Origin: Epichloe hybrida
Taxonomy: Eukaryota; Ascomycota; Sordariomycetes; Hypocreales; Clavicipitaceae
DNA: 64,000 nt
Assembly: GCA_019022495.1 (NCBI GenBank)
Contig: JAFEKR010000057.1
Location: 1-64,000 of the forward strand
Direction of reading: 5' to 3'
Part shown: positions 34,001-45,657 of the stretch, piece by piece
How the letters are laid out: each line of letters begins with the position of its first letter
How positions within the stretch are numbered: position 1 is the first letter of the stretch
Notes under the pieces: model-generated
The model's database searches: none
Seen by the model: only the letters and a program-made list of their open reading frames with translations
Told to the model about the DNA's origin: nothing
Made by a program: the position numbers and the translations under genes

Positions 34001-35450
34001 ACGCGACGAGTGGACCAATTCTTATCAAAATGTATGGACAATCGCTGGGCTTGACGCCAAACAGCGACTCATGAAAGCTGAGGTCATACCCAAAAGTTAT
34101 TCCGAATTTGGACAGTATTTGCTCGATGGAACTCGCGATTTGATTCGAATCAAGTGTTTCGAGGCGCTGGTTGATTTAGGCGCTCTGATGGACCCGACCT
34201 TTTTCACTTTTCTTTTGTATGCGCTTATGACGGACAAATCCCCCTTTGTGCGCAACAAGCTCATCCAGGCCGTGGCGAGCGGCCTGGCAGCCATCGCTTT
34301 CGGAGAGCATACCAAGGTCGTTAAGAACGAACCCTCCCTTGAAGAGGCTGAAGATCCACCTCTTTTGGTGCAGGACAGTGCTCAGGAGATCGAGGCACGC
34401 AAGGAGATGTTTGCTCGCAAGGAGAATCTGGATGCTGCTCTCAAGGCTCTACGGAAGGAGATGAATGAGACTTATTCGGGAGACGAGAGGCACTACAGCA
34501 CTGCCATGCGGAAGGCATTAGACCACATCAGTCTTGGGCGGAGTGAGATTGACAGCTTGCTTGATCTTGCAGCCATGATGTTTGAGGAGGCAGGCAGCTG
34601 GGTGCTGACCCTCGCTTTGCCAAAAGCTTGGACAGTAGAACGACCTGCTCAGAAGTTAGCCGACAGACTCCTTGTTAATTTCAAGGCATACTATAAGACA
34701 AAGCCAAAGAACCCTCTACTATCAGCCCCCGTACCCTTGGGCCCGCCTCGAACAACGCCACTACCACCACTTCCATCGCTACCGCCGCCGCCGCTACCAC
34801 CACCACCACCACCACAACCACCACGAACCTCGTCAATTAAAATCAACACCAAGGCTTCTAGTATACCACAACGTCCTAGCCCAGTGCCTTTGAAGAGCGA
34901 AACAGACACCATTTTTGCTTCCTCCGCACCGCAAACGAACGGTACACCCATCAAGTCCATCTCGATTCCCAAGCGTCCTCGTCCGGAAAATGAGCAGACA
35001 ATAATACCTGCGCCTAAGCGGCCTAAGACAGAGTCATTGAGTTTTGGCGGTGACAAGATATCAAAAAGGCGACGGGTTGTCACGTTGAAGACACATAATC
35101 CTAAGCGCCTTGCCCTGATTCTTGGGGTGCCCTTGGAGACTTCTTCTAGCTTGAGGACAGCCCTGCCATCAGGGGGACCTAAAGAGTCCTCAACTGGAAG
35201 CGTAAAGGATAGCATCGTCGCCAAAGTAAGGAAGCCTCTCCCAACTGGTGACACGGCACGGAAGCCGTTGCCAGGCAGCAGCGCGTCCCCTGTTCCTCAC
35301 TCGACACCCAAAGTCTCCATTGATACCAGGATCGCTACCCTAGCTGTTAATGGCGCTGGGAGCGCTGGCAATCCGTCGGGCAGCGGCACACCTGTCAGTG
35401 CTCGGCCAAAGATCAAAATCATCCGGAAGCCGCAGCCACCCACAGCCTAG
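31035..35450 (+). CDS. taf2: TFIID subunit 2 (TAF2), inactive M1-aminopeptidase fold
   Basis: Intronless, 1471 residues. The N-terminal M1-peptidase-like fold begins Q-E-V-N-L-D-V-N-F. At the position of the zinc-binding HEXXH helix it has L-V-L-G-I-A-H-Y-M-T-D-L-F (about residues 470-483), so the metal ligands are missing, as is usual for TAF2. A HEAT-like repeat region follows to about residue 1200. The C-terminal 270 residues are low complexity: a poly-proline stretch near 34780-34830, then basic segments such as K-R-P-R-P and K-R-R-R-V that look like nuclear targeting signals. Known role: core-promoter (Initiator) binding within TFIID. Confidence 0.95.
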   Translation: MSFLDDAGQHPLLDGDYLPPIKDDPVQEFFVIKQEVNLDVNFRERQISGTTDLYIVIFSDKIEDIYLDAANCEIDTRNVTVTEMKEVNGEVVEGQKRKAATEYNDPYKRLVQPEGWNLRAEHHDIRRLRARNVFHNRKTDVPAENREIEGCTPVYGSLRIGLRGGKGDPERPKLIIRKSMSSLDSFDKGHKQFKVTIPFLNKNPRDGLHFVGVDALDNRFTHVYTRHSIQPGTASCIFPCVDDHGARCDWRISVKFPRTLGDALEQALATQKEAAVNSADKLRDYHERSMRLAEEDKLREMTAVCSGFLMEESVDPHNDRKKIMTFEPEKKASVQKLGLAVGPFEHIDLSSEFRTEEDEVKLGMSALKVHAYCLPNRGDWVRNTAAALTMAADFFTYTFAKYPFGNFKVCFLDDMVQDTVSLHSLAFISNRLLYPEEVIDTEIETTRKIVFTLTYQWIGINVIPNTRNDLWLVLGIAHYMTDLFMKKLCGNNEHRFRMKTMSDRLVKADVNRPSLFDLGPNLHLGDFEMEFMELKAPVVLFILDKRMIKASGGHGLTRILQKFLTKAQIEGSDRSTILETEKFRAVCEKGSRYRLETFWKEWVYNSGCPRFDVKAKFNKKRLCVELTLNQIQHQVAKKASGLEKDDFLRVVKERRADLKLGEMQPLFTGPMTVRIHEADGTPYEHILEIREDATRLTKFEIPYNTKYKRLKRTRRMKEKHSAGASMEITENPADDALLYCLGDVLQGPDDLRDWELIEWDPETERKMDQESYEWIRVDADFEWACDMKRSLEPYMYVSQLQQDRDVVAQQDAMLYLTQGPLHPIASGFLVRTLIDRRYFHGIRTMAAEALPRQSNIKDIPLLGLRQLMRAFREMFCYEQTNQPRPNDFTDKKQYQVRRAVIKAIAEVRDHTYRCPVEARRFILDQLLFNNNEDNPYSDHFYIATLVEVLATSLIPSKKDDWLSRQSKATDDEESKFLEEAMEQIERVLRRDEWTNSYQNVWTIAGLDAKQRLMKAEVIPKSYSEFGQYLLDGTRDLIRIKCFEALVDLGALMDPTFFTFLLYALMTDKSPFVRNKLIQAVASGLAAIAFGEHTKVVKNEPSLEEAEDPPLLVQDSAQEIEARKEMFARKENLDAALKALRKEMNETYSGDERHYSTAMRKALDHISLGRSEIDSLLDLAAMMFEEAGSWVLTLALPKAWTVERPAQKLADRLLVNFKAYYKTKPKNPLLSAPVPLGPPRTTPLPPLPSLPPPPLPPPPPPQPPRTSSIKINTKASSIPQRPSPVPLKSETDTIFASSAPQTNGTPIKSISIPKRPRPENEQTIIPAPKRPKTESLSFGGDKISKRRRVVTLKTHNPKRLALILGVPLETSSSLRTALPSGGPKESSTGSVKDSIVAKVRKPLPTGDTARKPLPGSSASPVPHSTPKVSIDTRIATLAVNGAGSAGNPSGSGTPVSARPKIKIIRKPQPPTA

Positions 35451-36550
35451 GAAGACGCAACAAGCGAGCGACAACTCTGAATAGGCAACCGCGACGTTGA
35501 GCATGCATTGAAAGAGGGGCCGGGTATCAAGTCCTTCAGTATTGGAGCCGAGAAGGGGCTAGTCACGAAGCGAGGAATCTGAGCTCAGTGACTTACGGTT
35601 CTGCCTTGGAGGAAAAGGGCGTGAAAGAGACCGAAGTGCTAGGGCTGTGAATGGGAATGCGAGGGGAAACGGTTCCTTTAGTACAACTTACTCCACAACT
35701 CGCCATCTTCTTTCTTGTTCTATTCTTGAAATTGTACTACTCAGGGAGGACGCAGTGGAAAGCTGTTTTGGTTTGGGAACCACGTTTGGAGTTTGAAGCC
35801 CCGAACGGAAGAGTTTTAATGAAGTCACAATCACCCCAATAGGGCTTTCGTAGTAAAAAGGTCGAAAAAGTCCCTCCAAAAAAAAAGGGTATGATATTTG
35901 TGGCTCATGTCCTCGCCTATGCTCTTTAATATTGATTGTGCATAACAATTCGCCATCACTTCTTTGGATCGCGAGGCTGAGACCCGTTCTGGTGGACGAT
36001 GGAGTAAGCTCATGTAGTAGTATTCCCTGTCATTGGCCAGCCTCGTCAAAATGCCGATCTCGATAGAGCACCACGATTTTATCTAATCGGCACGTGACGC
36101 GGAATGACCCGCGGGTGCAGTAGTGCAAGGCCCATTCACATCTCGTCACCTTCTGCCACAAGGGGAGCTTCCCAAGTTTGCACCAGCGACTTCGGTTTGC
36201 GTCGTCTTCGCAGCCCAACCCCTTCTCTTTTCCACCTACACACGAAGTTTCTTTGTCTCGTTTTAATTCCTTCAGACTCTTTGAGTTTTATTTGATTTTT
36301 AGTACTGGGCCATTTGCATCCATGTAGATGTTTCACCCGCCCAGGTGTGCCGACAAGTTGTAAGTCTTTTTTTTTTTTCCTGGCGCTGACTACCCGGCCA
36401 GCTGGCCGACCGACTGCGACTTGGAGAGAGACGCAGCATCGATGACGAGCTGGGCCTGCATCACTTCCTGCGAAGTGTATTGCTTCTGAATGAGTGAGAA
36501 TGAATGAGCGAACGTGGTTGTGCTGACGCAGAGGCCGCAGTTAGACGAGC
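35451..36550. promoter_or_regulatory. Intergenic region and presumed sin3 leader
   Basis: No coding gene. The 3' part is probably the sin3 promoter and 5' untranslated region; a GTAAGT at 36361 followed by a T-run could start a leader intron, but this is unproven. Confidence 0.4.
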
Positions 36551-39500
36551 ATGAATAACCAGCATCTCCACGGTCGTACCGGTGGTGCGCCATACGACCG
36601 CGACAGCGACATGGATGAGCGACACCGCGCCATACAGCAGCATGAAGATATGCGACGTGACCAAGACCGAGAACGTGAACGTGAACGCGAACGCGACCGA
36701 GAGAGAGAACAGGCCGATAGGTACCAGCAGTCGGGCCCTGGCGCCCCCCATCAAAGCAGTGCTGGTTCCATCCCTATTCACCAACCGGTCGCATCGAGAA
36801 TCCCCGGCGCCATACACAGCCCTGGAGGGCTACTTGCGAACCATAGTGGTAATGCGCCTCCGTCGGCTGCTTCTCTTGGCGCATCGTCGGGAGCCATCAA
36901 CTTTGGGGGGCCACTGCAACATAGTGGCGGCAATGGACAGCAGGGAGGTGCTGGATCGCAGCATCAGATATACGGTCCAATGAGCCACTCGCAAGCGCCT
37001 CCGATTGCTTCGCAGCCTGCGACGAGCTCGGGAGGCCCTGGATTTGGGGCCGGCCCTCACCAACAACAAGGCCAGCAGGATGCTCAGCGAGCAGCTAAAG
37101 GCGCCACTGCGGCCATCGTCGGCGTGACCCCTGGCGGGCATCAGATTCCAAGTGGGATCACGCAAGGTCAGCAACCTATTTTGAATGTGAGTTTGGTGAC
37201 TTCTTATTTTCGTGATTCGACCGGGACAGAAGTGGTTGGTTGCTGGGGGAGAAGACGAACTTGGGAACTTGCAGAGGTTTCGATCCAGATTGGGGGGGCT
37301 GATGCGAAGAAGGAGCATCTGAGGATGTGCGCGCTCATTCCAGCATCAGTTGCTCTTTACTTTGTTTGTCCTACTCATTCAAGTCTGTACCGGTCCTTTC
37401 GTCGCCTCCAAAATCCCTCTTCGCTGCCACGCTTGCATGTGGATGATATTCCTGGATCCCGGCTTGATCAATTTGGCTTGACGTATGGATCAGCTCTTCA
37501 GTGAGATGGAGCAGGGAGAGTTTGAGCAGGGTGTTTTTGGCAGATGGCGGCCCGGGTTCGCGGCATTCGTGGTCGGAATCTTCGAGACCGTCCTGGCTAG
37601 CGGCCATCATGTCCATCAACTTTGGGGCCGTGACGCTAGTCTCTGGCCAGTCTACTTCGCCCTCACCGTACAAGCCACATTCATATTCTGAAGATGCAAG
37701 CATGCTTTCATTGTTAACGCTAATATGACTTCGCAGGACGCCTTGACCTACTTGGATCAAGTCAAGGTTCAGTTTCACGACCAGCCTGATGTTTATAACC
37801 GATTCTTGGATATCATGAAGGATTTCAAGAGTCAAGCGTATGTTCCACGGTCACAGTGTCTTGACAGTTTTTCAACCCTGTCATATACTAACACTTGACT
37901 AGAATTGACACACCGGGCGTCATCAACCGCGTTTCCGAACTCTTTGCCGGCCACCCCAACTTAATCCAAGGGTTCAACACTTTTCTACCTCCAGGGTACA
38001 GAATAGAATGTGGCGCCGGGAACGATCCAAACACGATTAGAGTGACGACACCCATGGGCACTACCGTACAGTCCATTGCAGGCCGTGGCTCAGACGGACA
38101 CGGGCCCCCCCCTGGCCAGCCTTTGTTCCCAGAACGTGGTGGCCAGTGGCAGCAGCAGCGCTCTCAGCACAGCATCGAAAGCCCAGAGGCAAACTTTAGC
38201 ACCCCTGCCCAGAATGGTGCCAGTTTGTTTGTCCAAGCTGCCGCTCAAAGTGCCGCTTTCGATGCAGTTAATTCGGCGCAAAGAAGCGTAAATCAGGGCT
38301 CATCGGGAAGCGCAAACGCCTCGGGCGCTCGACAGACCCCAGTTCCGACCTCTGCCTCGGGCGGAGCAAACGCTGGTGCTGGCACCCAAGCAAACATGGA
38401 ACGGCGGGGTCCTGTTGAATTCAACCATGCTATTAGCTATGTCAACAAGATCAAAAACCGATTTCAGGATAAGCCAGAGATATACAAGCAGTTCCTCGAG
38501 ATCCTGCAAACATACCAGAGGGAACAGAAGCCCATTCAGGACGTGTACGCTCAGGTCACAACACTCTTCAACGCTGCCCCGGATCTGCTGGAAGATTTCA
38601 AGCAATTTCTCCCCGAATCTGCCGGACAAGCCAAAGCCACCCCTGGCCGCGGCGAGGAAGGAACTCCTGCTGGCACCAGTCACACTCCTCAGCCTGGCGG
38701 CCAGAAGATGCCACCTCTCGGTAGTTTTGCTCCGCCTCCAAGTGCCAGCAAGGACAATAAGAAACGTCCACGAGGCGACAAGCAGGCTTTAGCTGCCGAA
38801 CCTGCTGTTCCCGATGCCAGCGCAGTAAACAGACTCGCACAAAGCACCGTCAACGGCAATAATAGCAAGAGACCGAAGATTAGTCACGCAAGGGCCACTG
38901 GTGACCTGTCTGCCATCGAGCCCACGCTCACTCCTGTGATGCCTGAGCCATATCCTCCCCGCTCTTCTGTGACATCCAATCAAGAAGAAATTGCTTTCTT
39001 CGAGCGAGTCAAGAAATTTCTTAGCAACCGATCCTCCATGAATGAGTTCCTGAAGTTATGCAATCTGTTTAGTCAGAACATTATCGATCGGAACACATTG
39101 TTTCACAAGGGTGCTCTATTCATTGGGGCTAACCCAGACTTGATGGCATTTTGGAAAACCTTTGTCGGCGTGGACTCGCAAGATGTCGTCATCGAAAACC
39201 AACCGGCCCCCCCGATCGAGAAATTATCATTGAGTAACTGCCGTGGCTACGGTCCTAGCTACAGGTTGTTGCCGAAGCGGGAGCGCCTCAAGCCCTGCAG
39301 TGGTAGAGACGAGCTGTGCAATTCAGTCTTGAACGATCAATGGGCATCCCATCCCACATGGGCCAGCGAGGATTCTGGCTTTGTTGCCCATCGCAAGAAC
39401 CAGTTTGAAGAAGGACTCCACAGGATCGAGGAAGAACGCCATGACTACGACTTCAATATTGAGGCCAATTTGAAGTGCATTCAGCTTCTGGAGCCGATCG

Positions 39501-41598
39501 CTCAGCAAATGCTTGCCATGTCTTCCACCGAGAGGGAGGCTTTCCACATGCCTGCTGCCCTCGCTGGCCAGAGCACTTCGATATTCAAGCGCATTTGCAA
39601 GAAGATATATGGCGAGCGAGGCATCGACGTCGTAAACGACATGTACAGCCACCCCTTTGATGTGGTCCCCGTTCTTCTAGCTCGAATGAAACAGAAGGAT
39701 GAGGAATGGCGCTTTTCGCAACGTGAATGGGAGAAGGTATGGCACGCGCAGACGGAGAACATGCACCTGAAGAGTCTCGACCACATGGGCATCCTTGTTA
39801 AGTCCAATGATAAGAGGAACCTCACTGCCAAGCATCTTGTTGATGTCATCAAGACCAAGCATGAGGAGCAGCGCCGCGAACGCATCCACAAGGGTAAAGC
39901 ACCTCGCCACCAACTGGTCTGGGACTTCAGCAACAAGGAGGTTGTTCTCGAGTTGCTTCGCCTAATGATGCTGTACAGTATGCATAATGGTCAGCATAGT
40001 ACTCAGGAAAAGGAGCGCATCCTCGACTTCTTGGAGACGTTTGTCCCCGCCTTCTTTGACCTACCAGAAGAGATGTATCAGGATAAGCTTCCCAAGATGC
40101 AGCCTGACTCGGGTGAAGAAGAACTGGAGGATTCGACTCCTGCCGAACTGACCAATGGTCGCAGCCGTCGCAACGGCAGGAAGGGTGATCTTCTCAGAGG
40201 TGTGCTGGACCCCGGACGCAATGGCAGCAAGCCCAGAAGTCAGAAGGAGGATAGCGCAGCATTAGGGAGCAAAGAAACCACACCCGACGTCACTTCGGCC
40301 AACGAAGAAGATGTGGCCGATGCTCCCGAGGAGGCCATTGCCCCAGAAGTCTCGAATGAACGCTGGATGCCAACCATACCCAAGCCTGTTGTTGTTGTTG
40401 GTGGCGGGGACAATGCTCTCCTCGATGAGGGTGGTGAGTTGAAGGCGGATGGTTTCTTCACTCGCCCTTGGTATAACTTCTTCTGCAACCAGACCATCTT
40501 CGTCTTTTTCAACATCTTCCAAACGCTCTACAAACGTTTACTAGATATCAAAGAAAGCAAGGAAATCGTGTCCGGGGCGGTTGAACGTCTACACAGGCCC
40601 AAGCCTGCTAGAGATATCGGCTTCACCGAGAATCACATGACGTTCTTTGAGCCCACGGACGACCCCGAAGCGTTCTGGCCCAAGACTGTTGAGTTGATTG
40701 AGGAGTATGTAACTGGTGACATTGATGAGAACAGATATCAAGATGTCTTGCGTCACTACTATCTCAAAAACGGCTGGAAGCTGTACACCATCCAAGATCT
40801 CCTCAAGGCGCTGTGTCGACTGGCATTGACTTGCAGCAGCACTGATGCCAAGGAGAAAACGCCCGACCTGATCCACCAGTATCTCACAGGGCGGGAGAAG
40901 GAAGAGACAAGCTACCAGACGGAAATCTCGGCGAGAAAGTTTGCCGAGAAGTGCGTCAAGGACGGCGACATTTTTGTCATTTGCTGGGTAAGTTGGAGCA
41001 GCATCAATCATCTTTACTTGTTTCCGATCATTTGTACTAATGTATATAAAAAAAAAAAAAAAAGTTCCCCCAAAGGGCCGAAGCCACAGTACGTTGGCTG
41101 CAACGTGATGAGACAACATTCTACATGGATGAGATGCAAGTTCGTGAGCGTTGGCAGTATTACATTTCCTCATTTATTCGGGTTGAGCCAACGGAGGGCA
41201 TCCCTCGATCCAAACTGCAAAAGGTGGTTCTCACTCGCAACTTGCCATCTGGGGATGCAGACTCGGATTCCGACGAAATTCCCAAGCCGCTCTCGTACAG
41301 TGAGAATTTGACGACGAGCATTTGCCTGAAGAGTTCCAAGATGATCTGGGCCCCGGGAACGTCGGAATACTTCATCTACGATAGATCTCCCAAGTCTCAG
41401 GAAGAGCGAGAGCGTCGCAACAAGTTCACCAAAGCACTGAGCGCTCACCGAGAAAGCAAGCTCCTGGAAACAATGGTGTACAAACCTTCCTGGGCCAAGG
41501 ACATGAGTCAAGAGGAAATCCAGGAACAGAACAAGAACTTCCGCAAATGGATGGATGACGGGGTAGCACCTCTTGGTGGAGATGTTGAAATGGATTGA
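36551..41598 (+). CDS. sin3: Sin3, histone deacetylase corepressor scaffold
   Basis: 1451 residues from exons 36551..37186, 37737..37837, 37903..40987 and 41065..41598. The N-terminus is Arg/Glu/Asp and Gly/Gln-rich low complexity. Three paired amphipathic helix domains follow: PAH1 ([10 protein letters not shown] to F-L-P-P-G-Y, spanning exons 2-3), PAH2 (Y-V-N-K-I-K-N-R-F to F-K-Q-F-L-P) and PAH3 (F-F-E-R-V-K-K-F-L to F-W-K-T-F-V). Next comes the HDAC-interaction domain starting [15 protein letters not shown], then the C-terminal Sin3a region. The first intron is 550 bp, long for this window. The last intron ends in a 16-A run before the AG, an unusual acceptor, but the joined phase rebuilds [12 protein letters not shown]. 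Sin3 bridges DNA-bound repressors to Rpd3-type deacetylases. Confidence 0.96.
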
Positions 41599-42204
41599 GC
41601 GAAGGCAGCACATGGCAAACATATGTTAATGATGGATTCAATGGACTTTTATCTCTTCCAAAAAGGGACGGAGATGCCAGTGGAATAGTCGGAGCATGGG
41701 ATTGTTTTTATACCAGGGATTTATTGATTGACGCCATGTGTAATTTTCTGCGGCTGCGTAGTACGAAGGATGCTTACCAATGGCGGTGGGATGGGAGCAC
41801 ATTTGTACGGATTAGGTTTATAATTTACTTGTCGGCTGATTTCTCGGATTTTTTTATTTTAGCAACACTTGTTCATGCGTGGTTGGCGATGTGACGGTGG
41901 AAAGAGCCACCCACCCTCATGGCCCCTTGACCGGTCCCCCTTGACCCCCTCCCCGGAGCCCGGAGGACCTGAGGCCACACTGGCTTCTTTGACAACTTTC
42001 GATCCGAGCGACCACTTCTGTGCACTGGAGCTTGAACACGATTTGCGCCTTCATGCTCTGCGCCTTCATGCTCTGCGCGTGAACTGCTCGCCCCGTGTCG
42101 TTGCTCCATGCGGCCATGTTGGTGACAATCAATCACCAGACACTGCGGTCCGTGTAATCCGTAATCCACCACAAACCAACAACACCACCACACTCGTCCG
42201 TACG
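41599..42204. other. Intergenic between sin3 and the glutaminyl-cyclase-like gene
   Basis: Contains an 18-bp direct repeat (GCGCCTTCATGCTCT-like, around 42045-42078). No separate gene seen. Confidence 0.5.
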
Positions 42205-43437
42205 ATGCGCTGCACTTCTTCTCTTCTCGCCCCCCTGCTCGTCGCTGTGCCTGCTTTAGCGATACGTAAACTCGCCGATGACGACCTTCGCAACATCCCC
42301 TCTCCCGGAGACGACTTCGATATCCATAATGGCAAGCTACTAGCTCCCATCCTGATCCCCCGCGTGCCCGGCACCCCGGGAAACGTCAAAGTCCAACAGC
42401 ATTTTGTCGACTTCTTCAAGTCTTCTCTGCCAAAATGGGAATTGACGTGGCAGAATTCAACTCAGAAGACGCCGCTCAGCGGCGACAAGGGACTTGCCTT
42501 TTCCAACCTCATCTTTCGACGCGATCCACCCGGCTCCCGCCCCGGTGACGTGTCGCGATTGACACTCGTGGCACACTTTGACAGCCTGGCTGATCCCCCG
42601 GGATTCATCGGTGCCATCGATTCTGCTGCTCCTTGTGCCATGCTGATGCACGTCGCGAGGAGCATTGATGAGGCACTGACCGCGAAATGGATCAAGGCCG
42701 AGGAGGAGCAAGACGACGACGGGTTAGACGACGACGGGTTGGACGAGAAGCACGGTGTGCAAATATTGTTCTTGGATGGGGAAGAGGCGTTTGTGAAGTG
42801 GTCTGCTACCGATTCTCTGTATGGAGCAAGGTATGTTTGATACTGCTCCCGTCCATCTGATACATGCCCAACTGACTGACCTGATGCTCGCCGCCACAGA
42901 TCTCTTGCTGCAGAGTGGGAGTCACAGTTTCATACAACGACATCCCTTCACCGTACTCCTCTGGACGCAATCAGCCTCTTCGTCCTGCTGGATTTGCTCG
43001 GGATCGCTGAACCGAGCGTACCATCATACTTTTTGCCCACGCACTGGACATACCAAAACATGGCTGCCCTGGAAAAACGCATGCGAGATCTCGATTTACT
43101 CGAATCGAAGCCCGGTAAACCCTTTCTGTGGGATTCCCAAAAGGAAGCCGAGCAATTCCATCACGGAGGCATTGAGGACGATCATATTCCCTTCATGGTT
43201 CGCGGCGTAGACGTACTTCACATAATACCGTCACCTTTCCCTTTTGATATATGGCACAAGAAAGCCGACGACGGAGAGCATTTGGACTTGCCCACGGTAA
43301 GAGACTGGGCCAAGATTGTCACCGCATTTACGGCAGAGTGGCTAGATTTAGGCAATCATCTACCGAAAAGGCTGCCTGTGGCTGAGCCGCGGAGTGAAAC
43401 TTGGGGATCGACACTTGGCAAGAGGATGGAATTGTAG
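42205..43437 (+). CDS. Secreted M28-type glutaminyl-peptide cyclotransferase-like protein
   Basis: 387 residues from exons 42205..42830 and 42900..43437. The start M-R-C-T-S-S-L-L-A-P-L-L leads a signal peptide cut about residue 20. Zinc-site landmarks of the glutaminyl cyclase / M28 fold are visible: V-A-H-F-D-S (metal ligands), D-G-E-E-A-F (catalytic and ligand acid), L-L-D-L-L-G-I and H-I-I-P-S-P-F-P (C-terminal histidine loop). Family function: conversion of N-terminal glutamine to pyroglutamate in the secretory pathway. Some fungal members could be peptidases, so the activity is an inference. An acidic insert D-D-D-G-L-D-D-D-G-L-D comes from a short tandem DNA repeat. The intron splits an arginine codon and restores G-A-R-S-L-A-A-E-W. 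Confidence 0.88.
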
Positions 43438-43860
43438 GGATTATGCGATGGTTGCAACATGAGCGTGCTTTTTGATAATGGTATGGCGTTAGGGCTACGA
43501 TATATATTATTCATGTAGAGGCTTGGGAGCATAGACAAGATGGCGATTCAGCTGTTGGGTTACGATTCTTTTTTTTTTCCCCCGGTCATGATACAATGCT
43601 ACTTATCTAATACCAAAGTGCATGGGGGTTTTTTTTTTTCCTGTTTCGTGACGAGTTGTGAAGCCGGGCTTGCCAAGGTACAGCGTACAGTTTGCGCTCA
43701 CAATTGGTACTGTAGGTTGAGCTCGCCCGGCCAATCAGCTCCGCCCTCTCGCAACCACGTAATTGCATATCTCCCCCAAGCTCCTGGGTAGCTGTCCTCT
43801 TTCAAGCAACGAGCGAAGCGACGACGACAACTCTCGCCGGCAGCAAGCACCACCACCACG
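43438..43860. other. Intergenic, promoter of the OST gene
   Basis: Only T-runs (about 43569-43578 and 43629-43638) and the presumed promoter of the following gene are seen. Confidence 0.5.
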
Positions 43861-45010
43861 ATGCGCATCTCCATAGCTTCGACCGTAATTGCTTTAGCAG
43901 GGGCTGCTCGGGCTGCATCAGTATGGACTTTCTCCGATGCCTCTGTATCAGTCGGCAAGGCCTCCGATAAGGCGGTTGAGAAGTAAGAAGCCAATCATGC
44001 AACCTTTGACAGCGGTGACGTGAGGACAATCTCAGCAATGGCACGAGTTCGCTAATTTCAGTCTCTCTGTGCAGATTCACCAGCACGAACCGAGTCAAGA
44101 AGACGCTTACTCTGGGTCACCAGGAAACGCTCAAGGTGTCGTTAACTACGAAGGAGGGCTCCACGGCCAAGAGGCCGCATCAGGCGTTCCTCGTTGTCAG
44201 AGAGGCGTCCGGCCTGGAAGCACCATTTCCACTCACCATCAAGGAGTCTGGAAAGGCTGCAGTGCAAATCGTACGTCGCCAAAAAAAAAAAAAAAAAAAA
44301 GAAACAGAGCCATACCCAAGGGAGCTGGCTCGGGTGATGTGATTGTAGCTAACAACCAGCCTGTGATGCAATCAGTCTCAGAAGGACCTTCCCGACCAGT
44401 TACTCTCCTCGCAGCTCCCCCTCGAGGCCAGCCTCATTCTTGGCTCCACCGGCTCGGCAAAGGGCTCTATCACGCCTGTGTTCGACATTGAGGTCAGGAT
44501 GGACCCGGGTCATCCGACGCCTAGCAGCCCGGCGGCGCCTCTGCGGTACGGCAAGCTAGGAGAGATCCATCACATCTTCAGGGCTGATCCCAAGAACCCG
44601 CCCAAGATTGTGTCGCTTGTTTTTGCGCTGGCTGTTCTGGCCACCGTGCCCGCTCTGCTTATCGGGGTAAGTAAGCCACCAAGAGTTTTTTTTTTTTTTT
44701 AACTCGAACAACGATGGATCGTCAATCTCTCGGGGATATTCCAGGCGTGCTGCTGCTAATGGATCATCAGTGGACCGTACTCGGCGGCAACTTGTCCCAT
44801 GCACGAAAGGCCATGGGCAAAGCGCCGCTCTCTCACGCGCTCTTCTTCGGCTCCATTGTTGCCATGGAGGGCGTGTTCTTCCTGTACTATAGCGCCTGGA
44901 ACTTGTTCCAGACGCTGCCTGTGATGGGTCTCGTCGCTGCTGTTGCGTTTTTCAGTGGCACAGGGGCCCTTGGGGAGGTGCAGGGTCGACGACTGGCTGG
45001 AGAGCGATAA
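43861..45010 (+). CDS. swp1: Oligosaccharyltransferase subunit Swp1 / ribophorin II
   Basis: 282 residues from exons 43861..43982, 44075..44270, 44376..44666 and 44771..45010. A signal peptide (about residues 1-18) precedes a lumenal domain with V-W-T-F-S-D-A-S-V-S-V and L-P-L-E-A-S-L-I-L-G-S. Three hydrophobic segments end the protein, including L-V-F-A-L-A-V-L-A-T-V-P-A-L-L-I-G and V-A-A-V-A-F-F-S-G. This arrangement matches Swp1/ribophorin II, a subunit of the complex that transfers the glycan to nascent proteins in the ER. Alternative acceptors upstream of exon 3 and exon 4 run into stops, so the chosen ones are the only phase-consistent pair. Intron 2 has a run of about 20 A next to its donor. 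Confidence 0.9.
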
Positions 45011-45657
45011 GTTCTCACTTTTGCACGCACTGCAAGTGAAGATGAGTTGAAGGAGGAAGCGGATGCATTGAACTACATGACGCTGGGTCAATGGCCTCAT
45101 TCATGGAGAGGGGGGGGGGGGAGATTCCAGAGGGGCGAAGAAGGACATTTCTTTCACTTGGACGCGCGAGCGATGGGGATCGGGAAAAGGCATATGCGGT
45201 GAATGTACAATACAATAGTCCGTACAAAAGGTGTATGCTTACCGACTTGAAGAGCTGTCAGCACAGAAGTTGTTCAAGACTTGTCCTATGCATATGACAA
45301 ATTCACGAGTAGAATGGCACGTGGCTCCACATTGGGCAAAGTGCGGCCGATCGAATGGTGACGCCAGCTCTGAAACCTGCTAGTCCCAGATAAGATCCCC
45401 CGATGATGCCGAATGACTGAGGCTAGAATATGTGACTTGATGAAGAGTAAGAATAAACTGTCCCGCAACGCCAACACAGTTGCTTAGTGATTTAGTCGGT
45501 ACTTTTTCCCACTTGCAGCCCGGTTTGGACCAAGCCACCCCGTCCCATCAAGTTACGCAAGACCAATTTTTTCAACCTCGGCATCCGCAACTCCCATCCA
45601 GCCCTTGACTTCACCCGGACGAGAATTCTCGACGCGGCTCGTTGTCTGCATTCGACA
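45011..45657. other. Intergenic between swp1 and the hydrolase gene
   Basis: Contains a run of 12 G at 45110-45121; no gene recognised. Confidence 0.5.
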
